A stretch of 11,108 bases of DNA. Origin: Alistipes sp. Lineage in GTDB: Bacteria; Bacteroidota; Bacteroidia; Bacteroidales; Rikenellaceae. The position numbers were made by a program, and so were the translations under genes. Numbering within the stretch: the first letter of the stretch is position 1; every line of letters starts with the position of its first letter. The notes beneath the pieces are model-generated. The model worked only from the letters and a program-made list of their open reading frames with translations, was not told where the DNA came from and did not search any database. Shown in pieces: positions 6,041 through 11,108 of this stretch. The stretch spans positions 1 to 11,108 of the forward strand of contig JAQUZZ010000019.1 in assembly GCA_028691095.1 (NCBI GenBank). The letters run 5' to 3'.

Positions 6041-6640
6041 CTATGATTTGCCGGCGGCTCGTCGTTGGCGTAGGATGCGTGCCGTATCGGAGAGCAGAAT
6101 CACCGCACCGGCAAGAATGGCCGTATCTTTGATTACCAAACGTCCGGCTCCCGAGAGTAGGGGGAATCCCGACTCCCCGCTGCCCAGATCGGGAACCCAC
6201 ACCTCCGGTGTAGTCACCAAAAAGGAGAGCGTTCCGAGGGTCATGACCACGGCCAAGAGCTCTCCGATCAACCCCACATGCTTCCAGAAAAAGCCAAGGA
6301 AGGTCAGGATGCCGATGCTCATGATGAGCAGTCCCAGTCCGTGCGAGAAACCGTAGGTGTTATTCTGTTGATGCCAAGCCTGTTTCACGGGATCGAGTTC
6401 ACCCTCTTTGAGTTTGTACTGTTTGTATTCGGGGGCATCATTTTGATAGAAAAAGCTCATAAACGGGCTATTGGCCACGAAAGGCACGATGCCTTCGGCT
6501 TCGTAGTTCCAGAATTTAAGGCCTCCGATCCAGACGAAGATAATCAGGATGGCGACACGAAGAAGTCCTAAACCAAAGCGGTCGAGCGAAGAGGCCAAGC
6601 GCAGCGCTTGGTCATACAGTGCACAGATTTTTGTTTTCAT
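6041..6640 (-). CDS. DUF417/YkgB (RclC-like) inner-membrane protein
   Basis: 199 residues from the ATG at 6640, close to the usual 190-200 of the family. The open frame to 6718 would add 26 polar residues and remove the candidate promoter, so the internal start MKTKICALYD is preferred. About four membrane helices: 22-44, 98-117, 122-144 and 168-186. Family-like segments are LRVAILIIFVWIGGLKFWNYE, HGLGLLIMSIGILTFLGFFW and SFLVTTPEVW followed by a GRLVIKD stretch. E. coli RclC of this family is part of the reactive-chlorine resistance system, but its biochemical role is unknown. Here the gene follows an AraC-type regulator on the same strand with a 130-base gap, as part of what may be a stress-response pair. 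No rclA (flavin oxidoreductase) or rclB is seen in the window. Confidence 0.85.
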   Translation of the reverse strand: MKTKICALYDQALRLASSLDRFGLGLLRVAILIIFVWIGGLKFWNYEAEGIVPFVANSPFMSFFYQNDAPEYKQYKLKEGELDPVKQAWHQQNNTYGFSHGLGLLIMSIGILTFLGFFWKHVGLIGELLAVVMTLGTLSFLVTTPEVWVPDLGSGESGFPLLSGAGRLVIKDTAILAGAVILLSDTARILRQRRAAGKS

Positions 6641-6687
6641 GCGAATGCGGATTTGGGTTATGCAATTTGTAGTGAGCGATTCCGTGA

Positions 6688-6719
6688 CAAAGCGAAGCAG
6701 CGCGGAATACGAGGACAAA
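6688..6719 (-). promoter_or_regulatory. Candidate promoter of the DUF417 gene
   Basis: On the minus strand, TTTG (6716-6719) is followed after 20 bases by TCGCTTTG (6688-6695), one mismatch from TAnnTTTG. Transcription would start near 6681, about 41 bases before the ATG at 6640. It lies in the gap after the AraC-type gene, so the membrane protein could be controlled separately from its regulator. Confidence 0.42.
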
Positions 6720-6770
6720 GATCGGGCATTCGGAGGAGTGGGGCGATAGCAATTTCTCGATAAGAGTTGG

Positions 6771-7619
6771 CTATTTTTCCCCTTGAGACGATTTTTCGCG
6801 CTGCCGGAAGGTCGAGATGCTCTCCCCTGTCATCTTCCGAAAGAAGCGACTGAAGGTTGCCAGATCCTCGAAGCCGAGCCACAACGCAATCTCTTTGACC
6901 GGTTTCGAGGTATAGAGGAGCAGCCGTTTGGCTTCGGCCTCCAGGCGTTGATGAATCACCTTCAGCGGAGAGGGTAGCCCGTAGGCCGTGAAGCGATGGG
7001 TGAGGGTTTTGGGAGAGCGATGCAGTCGATCGGCATACTCCTGCACCTGTTTCAACTCCCGAAAATGGTCGTCCACCAGAATATAGAATTGACGAATCAA
7101 GTCGAACTGTTCTTCGTCCCCCGGCTCAAAGCCCAGATGATGGCGCGCGATGCGTGTGCAATGGATGATAAATTGTTTGAGGGCTATGCGGAGCATCTCC
7201 TCTTGCAGGTTATCCTCGACCTCAAATTCGTCGCGCATCGCCGCAATGAGGCTCTCCAGTCGTGCCTGCTCTGTGGTCGAGAGTTGGAGTCGCAGCAGCC
7301 GTGCACTGCCGTGAAAGAGGAATCCATTGCACGAGACCTCACTGTCGTGGCCGTAGATGCAGTAGAACACGCTGTTGAAGAGCAAGAAAAGCACTTCGCC
7401 CTCGACATGACGGAGTTGCAGGTGGTGTAGGGGCGTGAGCGAGATCACCTCACCGGCCGAGAGTTGGGTCTCCACTTGGTCAATCTCCAAGGTCACCTCC
7501 CCGTGTCGTACCCAGATGAATTTGTAGAGATCCGTGGCCGTCAGTAGTTTCGATGAGGGGTCGAGATGATCGGTGAGCACCATTTGGGCTTTGAGCCGAT
7601 TGGTAAAGGCATACTCCAT
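6771..7619 (-). CDS. AraC-family transcriptional regulator
   Basis: 282 residues, the standard size. Residues about 1-110 form a cupin-like sensor domain (WVRHGEVTLEIDQVETQLSAGEVISLTP is the typical beta-strand pattern of AraC N-domains). Residues about 185-275 form the AraC/XylS DNA-binding domain with two helix-turn-helix units: QVQEYADRLHRSPKTLTHRF, and VKEIALWLGFEDLATFSRFFRKMTG. The sensor domain carries Cys87 and Cys97, and a further Cys154 lies in the linker. The RclR regulator of E. coli also uses sensor-domain cysteines, so redox sensing is possible but not shown. It probably controls the DUF417 gene just downstream. The start ATG at 7619 gives a complete sensor domain. The effector is unknown. 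Confidence 0.9.
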   Translation of the reverse strand: MEYAFTNRLKAQMVLTDHLDPSSKLLTATDLYKFIWVRHGEVTLEIDQVETQLSAGEVISLTPLHHLQLRHVEGEVLFLLFNSVFYCIYGHDSEVSCNGFLFHGSARLLRLQLSTTEQARLESLIAAMRDEFEVEDNLQEEMLRIALKQFIIHCTRIARHHLGFEPGDEEQFDLIRQFYILVDDHFRELKQVQEYADRLHRSPKTLTHRFTAYGLPSPLKVIHQRLEAEAKRLLLYTSKPVKEIALWLGFEDLATFSRFFRKMTGESISTFRQREKSSQGEK

Positions 7620-7660
7620 AATATGAGGTTTAGCGGGCTTCAGCCCATCATGCGAAACCC

Positions 7661-7700
7661 ATAAGAGATCTTATTCGTATTTTTCCCGTGAACGTAACGT
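7661..7700. promoter_or_regulatory. Possible operator upstream of the AraC-type gene
   Basis: An inverted repeat ATAAGA-GA-TCTTAT (7661-7674) and a direct AACGTAACGT (7691-7700), with CGTGA written twice around it, lie 42-81 bases upstream of the regulator start. AraC proteins usually bind direct half-sites, so the second motif is the better candidate. No clear TTTG/TAnnTTTG promoter was found here. Confidence 0.2.
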
Positions 7701-7757
7701 GAGTTTCCCGAATTTAAAACGTAATGGTTCGATGGGGTTCAATCCGTGAAACACCCC

Positions 7758-9386
7758 TTAGCGTAGTATTAAAATCGCATCCGTATCACTTTCCGATCGG
7801 GCTTCCATGCAATCTGCATCGTATGATACCTTTGCGGTCTGATATTCCCCCGAGGCAGGATTGTACCACTGAGCCCTTTTAAATTGATGCTTGGTTGGGT
7901 TTTTTAATCGAACATTTTGAGGAACAGGGGTGTAGACGAGAATCAATCGCTGCTGTGAGTCAGCCAATACCATGATGGTTTTCAGTACGTCATTATCGTC
8001 TTTCGGCACCCCCAATAGATCGGGAGCAGGGCGGAGACTCCACCACTTGAATTTACTGAAAAACAGATGTAAATTTCCAATTTGGGTGCTGGCTTTACTA
8101 TGAATCCCATCTTCCCAATCATATTGGGATGGATGTTTCATGCCATGGTTGAAGGATTTTTCCCCTACGCGCAACCACGGCCATGTGCTCCATGCACCGT
8201 AACCCACTCCGGCTACCGGAGCGCTGAAAATGCTCCACAATACACTTTTGCGTACTTCATAATCATTCTCTGTCTTGCCTTGTGCCTCATATACAGGCTC
8301 TGTGTCGATGAGTGGGCGTGGCGTGATTCGAATCCAATTTGTCACGACGGGCCCCTGTGTTTTCCACCGTACCTTGGATTCGGAATTGGAATGTCCGGTC
8401 TGGTAGGATATCATATCGAGCCACTCTTGGGAATCGAAGTCGCTTCCATACCATTGACCTCCACCCGCATGGAGTGTCACCACACCTTGGCGACGCTGGG
8501 GATCTCCAAACACACTTTGCCCGATGTGATTCCATTTTGCCTGATTTCCACCTGTGAAGTTTCCATCACCACCCAAAATCCAGATCACATGAAAGGCGTC
8601 ATAACGGGCTTTGATGTATTCCGCCAATTTGATGGCACTCTCTGTCGGTAGGCCATATCCTGGGTTTATTTTTCCCGGATAAGCCCAGAGCATTACCGGT
8701 GATGCAACCAACCCCGCTTGGTTGATCTGTTCTATTTTTCGATCCAGACGCTGAAAAAAGAGCGGGTTTACTTGGAGGAGCTCCTCTCCAGTAAAAGCGG
8801 GGGGATTGAGCTCCTCGGCGGGGAGGCCTCGCCACTGTGTAGTTACAAATTGAATGACCGTGTAATGATTGTCGACCCGATGTTGCAGGTATCTTGCCCA
8901 TTCTTCGTCCGTGGAACGCATGGCTCCATTCCATGTGGTGCATCCTAAGTAGAAAAAAGGAGTCTGGTCTGCATAACAGAAGTGATAATCGCCCAGACGG
9001 TGGATGATTTTCCCTTTGGCATAAATCGGCAGAGGGGATGGGTTGCGTTTGCACTCAAAACTTCCTTGCTGATGATGCAGTGCCTTATTGAGCGTGTCTG
9101 AACAAAGCGTGCGATAACTCCAGCGCCCTCTTTGTTCGGGCATAAACCGGATTTTCCAACAACCCTCTCCATCCCAGAATCCGGTCTTGCGAAACTCCTC
9201 CCCTGAGGGAGAGATGAAAATAGCCTCCAAGCTCGCGTCATACAACGGATTGACATAGGCTTTGGAACTGTGAAAGGTTAACTCAAGACACGACCACTGC
9301 ATCGCAGTAGGATGCTTTGCTGTCAGCGTAGATCCGCAAAGACAACTCAAGATTAAAACAAGACTTTTCAGAATAGAACGATTCAT
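7758..9386 (-). CDS. Secreted DUF5060/DUF4038 (apiosidase-like) glycoside hydrolase
   Basis: 542 residues from the ATG at 9386, chosen because MNRSILKSLVLILSCLCGS starts the signal peptide; the frame to 9518 would bury it. Cleavage could follow LTA (residue 23), or Cys15 could be lipidated, though the lipobox is poor. Residues about 26-115 look like the DUF5060 beta-sandwich (SGEEFRKTGFWDGEGCWKIRF). Residues about 130-440 look like the DUF4038 TIM barrel related to GH140: FFYLGCTTWNGAM, VIWILGGDGN (267-276) and DTEPVYE (361-367), which make Asp274 and Glu363 the candidate catalytic pair. The last 80 residues fit the small C-terminal beta domain often found with DUF4038 (IMVLADSQQRLILVYTP). 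GH140 members release apiosyl side chains from pectin RG-II, but DUF4038 proteins vary in substrate. G+C is clearly lower than in neighbouring genes, hinting at separate acquisition. Confidence 0.87.
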   Translation of the reverse strand: MNRSILKSLVLILSCLCGSTLTAKHPTAMQWSCLELTFHSSKAYVNPLYDASLEAIFISPSGEEFRKTGFWDGEGCWKIRFMPEQRGRWSYRTLCSDTLNKALHHQQGSFECKRNPSPLPIYAKGKIIHRLGDYHFCYADQTPFFYLGCTTWNGAMRSTDEEWARYLQHRVDNHYTVIQFVTTQWRGLPAEELNPPAFTGEELLQVNPLFFQRLDRKIEQINQAGLVASPVMLWAYPGKINPGYGLPTESAIKLAEYIKARYDAFHVIWILGGDGNFTGGNQAKWNHIGQSVFGDPQRRQGVVTLHAGGGQWYGSDFDSQEWLDMISYQTGHSNSESKVRWKTQGPVVTNWIRITPRPLIDTEPVYEAQGKTENDYEVRKSVLWSIFSAPVAGVGYGAWSTWPWLRVGEKSFNHGMKHPSQYDWEDGIHSKASTQIGNLHLFFSKFKWWSLRPAPDLLGVPKDDNDVLKTIMVLADSQQRLILVYTPVPQNVRLKNPTKHQFKRAQWYNPASGEYQTAKVSYDADCMEARSESDTDAILILR

Positions 9387-9489
9387 AAGGCTGATTTTAT
9401 GGAGTGTCGAGTGTGTTTGGGAGGGTCTCACTGCGTAGGTCTGACCGTCTATGGGATGGATTGAGCCGAGTGAAGTACCTCCCTCTCTG

Positions 9490-9519
9490 TAAAAGTAGTT
9501 AAATATTTCCATTTCCAAG
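9490..9519 (-). promoter_or_regulatory. Weak promoter candidate for the DUF4038 hydrolase
   Basis: On the minus strand, CTTG (9516-9519) is followed after 18 bases by TACTTTTA (9490-9497), an imperfect TTTG/TAnnTTTG pair with short spacing. It lies directly after the rho terminator and about 104 bases before the start codon. A separate promoter is needed here because the terminator upstream is strong. Confidence 0.25.
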
Positions 9520-9529
9520 CGGGTTACCT

Positions 9530-9580
9530 AAAAACCGGAGCGATCCGTCAGAGTCTTCTCTGACGGATCGCTCCGGTTTT
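9530..9580 (-). terminator. Strong intrinsic terminator of rho
   Basis: A perfect 23-bp stem (9531-9553 with 9558-9580) with a 4-base loop (TCTT) begins 22 bases after the rho stop. On the minus strand the stem ends in a TTTTT run (complement of 9530-9534), and the plus strand also ends in TTTT (9577-9580), so it may work in both directions. The stem is unusually long and perfect for an intrinsic terminator. Confidence 0.85.
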
Positions 9581-9602
9581 GATGCGGCGAACGGCCGGTG
9601 TA

Positions 9603-11108
9603 CTATTGATTCATGGTCACCAACAACTCCTCGTTGGAGCGGGTTCCCTCCATCTGTTTTTTAATCATCTCCATGGCCTCCGTAGAGTTCATGTCGGAGA
9701 GGTAGCGACGCAGGATCCAGATCTTCTGTAATACCTCTTTGCGCACCAGCAGATCTTCGCGTCGGGTTCCGGAGGCCAAAATATCGACGGCCGGATAGAT
9801 GCGTTTGTTGGCCAATTTGCGGTCGAGTTGAAGCTCCATGTTTCCCGTACCTTTGAACTCCTCAAAGATCACCTCGTCCATTTTCGATCCGGTGTCGATC
9901 AGTGCCGTAGCAATGATGGTCAACGATCCCCGTTCTTCGGTATTTCGTGCCGCACCGAAGAAGCGTTTGGGTTTGTGCAGCGCATTGGCATCCACACCTC
10001 CGGAGAGTACCTTTCCCGAAGCGGGCTGCACCGTGTTGTAGGCACGCGCCAATCGGGTGATCGAGTCGAGAAGAATCACCACGTCATGACCGCACTCCAC
10101 CATTCGTTTTGCCTTTTCCAGCACCATCTCGGCCACCTTCACGTGACGCGTTGCTTGTTCGTCGAAGGTCGAAGCTACCACCTCGGCTTTGACGTTGCGT
10201 GCCATCTCGGTGACCTCCTCCGGACGCTCGTCGATCAACAGCACAATCAGATAGACCTCCGGATGGTTGTCGGCAATGGCATTGGCAATGGATTGCAGCA
10301 ACATAGTTTTACCCGTCTTGGGCTGTGCCACGATCAATCCTCGTTGTCCCTTGCCGATCGGACAGAAGAGGTCGATCACGCGGGTGGCAAGCACGTTGTG
10401 ATCCTTTCCCGTGAGATTGAACTTCTCCGAGGGAAACAACGGGGTCATAAACTCAAACTGCACCCGATCTCTGACCTCCTCGGGTCGCAAGCCGTTGATC
10501 TTATTCACCTTGACTAACGGGAAGTATTTCTCGCCCTCTTTGGGAGGACGGATGACGCCTTGCACCGTATCTCCGGCCTTGAGTCCGAAGAATTTGATCT
10601 GTGACGGAGATACATAAATATCATCCGGAGAGTTGAGGTAGTTGTAGTCAGCCGAGCGCAGGAACCCGTATCCGTCAGGGATCAGCTCCAATACGCCTTC
10701 GCCTTCGACCGTTCCTAAAAATTCGTCGCGGGCTTCTCGTTTCTTGTTGTTCTTGAAGGTACGCGTAGGGGTTGTGCTCTCCGCAGGACGCTCTTGCGGG
10801 GCAATTTCAGGTAGTGGTGTCGGTTGGTCGAGAATCTCCTCGGGGAGGTCGATCAGATCGACCGGGGGCAAAGCCTCGGTGTCAATCTCCCCTTCGGGAA
10901 GATGTGGCGTGGCGGAAGGGGTATGGAATGCCGGGTGTGGCGTTGGGGATGCGAACCGATTGTTGTAATGGCGGTCGAAGCGATTTTTCTCCGGACTGGC
11001 CGACGGAATGGAAGGCGTGGGGCTACCTCCGGAGGAGGGCGTCGAGGGTTTGGTTAAGGGGAGTTCGAGTTGATGGGATGGCATTGCAGCCGCTCTGCCC
11101 GATCGTTC
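9603..11108 (-). CDS. rho: Transcription termination factor Rho (5' end outside the window)
   Basis: ATP-driven hexameric RNA helicase that ends transcription at Rho-dependent sites. The frame is open to base 11108: upstream of the ATG at 11084 eight more codons (ERSGRAAA) continue without a stop. Bacteroidota Rho proteins normally carry an N-terminal Rho_N domain that is not present here, so the gene is cut by the edge. Numbering from the ATG at 11084: residues 1-120 are low-complexity, rich in Pro, Ser and Thr, then basic; the RNA-binding cold-shock-like domain spans about 121-195 ([24 protein letters not shown]); the ATPase domain has Walker A QPKTGKTM (254-261), Walker [17 protein letters not shown] (335-350), the Q-loop region [21 protein letters not shown] (361-381) shortened here to its key part [14 protein letters not shown], and the R-loop region [17 protein letters not shown]. 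The match to E. coli Rho is nearly continuous from residue 130 on, with no missing catalytic residue. Confidence 0.97.
   Translation of the reverse strand, partial: ERSGRAAAMPSHQLELPLTKPSTPSSGGSPTPSIPSASPEKNRFDRHYNNRFASPTPHPAFHTPSATPHLPEGEIDTEALPPVDLIDLPEEILDQPTPLPEIAPQERPAESTTPTRTFKNNKKREARDEFLGTVEGEGVLELIPDGYGFLRSADYNYLNSPDDIYVSPSQIKFFGLKAGDTVQGVIRPPKEGEKYFPLVKVNKINGLRPEEVRDRVQFEFMTPLFPSEKFNLTGKDHNVLATRVIDLFCPIGKGQRGLIVAQPKTGKTMLLQSIANAIADNHPEVYLIVLLIDERPEEVTEMARNVKAEVVASTFDEQATRHVKVAEMVLEKAKRMVECGHDVVILLDSITRLARAYNTVQPASGKVLSGGVDANALHKPKRFFGAARNTEERGSLTIIATALIDTGSKMDEVIFEEFKGTGNMELQLDRKLANKRIYPAVDILASGTRREDLLVRKEVLQKIWILRRYLSDMNSTEAMEMIKKQMEGTRSNEELLVTMNQ

Noticed and set aside
5607-6356. 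Plus-strand frame of 249 codons across the hairpin block
   Set aside because: Its first half translates inverted repeats and its second half is antisense to the DUF417 gene. There is no recognisable domain or start signal.
7758-9386. Polysaccharide utilisation locus formed by the two glycoside hydrolases
   Set aside because: The two enzymes are 5 kb apart in separate units, and no SusC/SusD, sulfatase or hybrid two-component genes are present.
1-11108. CRISPR array, rRNA, intact insertion sequence or toxin-antitoxin pair
   Set aside because: No regularly spaced 25-40 base repeats, no rRNA sequence, no transposase frame, and no small overlapping gene pair were found on either strand.

Overview
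The window looks like a chromosomal segment of a Bacteroidota bacterium, most likely Bacteroidales. The evidence is: a Rho factor with a long proline/serine/threonine-rich N-terminal extension; promoters of the Bacteroidota type (TTTG, about 20 bases, then TAnnTTTG); little Shine-Dalgarno signal before start codons; and secreted plant-glycan-type glycoside hydrolases. The species cannot be named from the sequence alone. Every gene I can support lies on the minus strand, so transcription runs from high to low coordinates.

In transcription order, starting at the right edge: (1) rho (9603 to the edge), whose reading frame is still open at base 11108, so its true start is outside the window. It is followed by a very strong hairpin terminator (9530-9580). 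(2) A secreted DUF5060/DUF4038 (apiosidase-like) glycoside hydrolase (7758-9386), noticeably lower in G+C than its neighbours. (3) An AraC-family regulator (6771-7619) followed by a DUF417/YkgB (RclC-like) inner-membrane protein (6041-6640), an arrangement reminiscent of the rclR/rclC reactive-chlorine stress module. (4) A gene-free block (5684-6040) packed with inverted repeats, including a perfect 24-bp stem with alternative pairing partners, closed by an intrinsic terminator. (5) A two-gene unit of a DAACS (glutamate/dicarboxylate symporter fold) transporter (4181-5464) and an exported YkuD-type L,D-transpeptidase (2704-4167), 13 bases apart. (6) A spacer with a GACTG pentanucleotide tandem repeat, then a secreted GH78-like (alpha-L-rhamnosidase-related) enzyme (807-2474). 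(7) tRNA-Asn(GTT) (338-411) with a good promoter and terminator. (8) A gene-free left edge with three copies of an ATTTTCAC motif spaced exactly 11 bp apart.

Most of the window is ordinary accessory and housekeeping content: transcription termination, cell-wall cross-linking, nutrient uptake, glycan hydrolysis and a probable stress response. The two hydrolases could both act on plant pectin-type side chains, but no SusC/SusD pair is visible, so a polysaccharide utilisation locus cannot be claimed. The parts least explained are the hairpin block at 5684-5990, the helically phased repeats at 98-130 near the tRNA 3' end, the transporter's substituted substrate and sodium-site residues, and the rhamnosidase-like protein with a replaced catalytic acid and no C-terminal domain.
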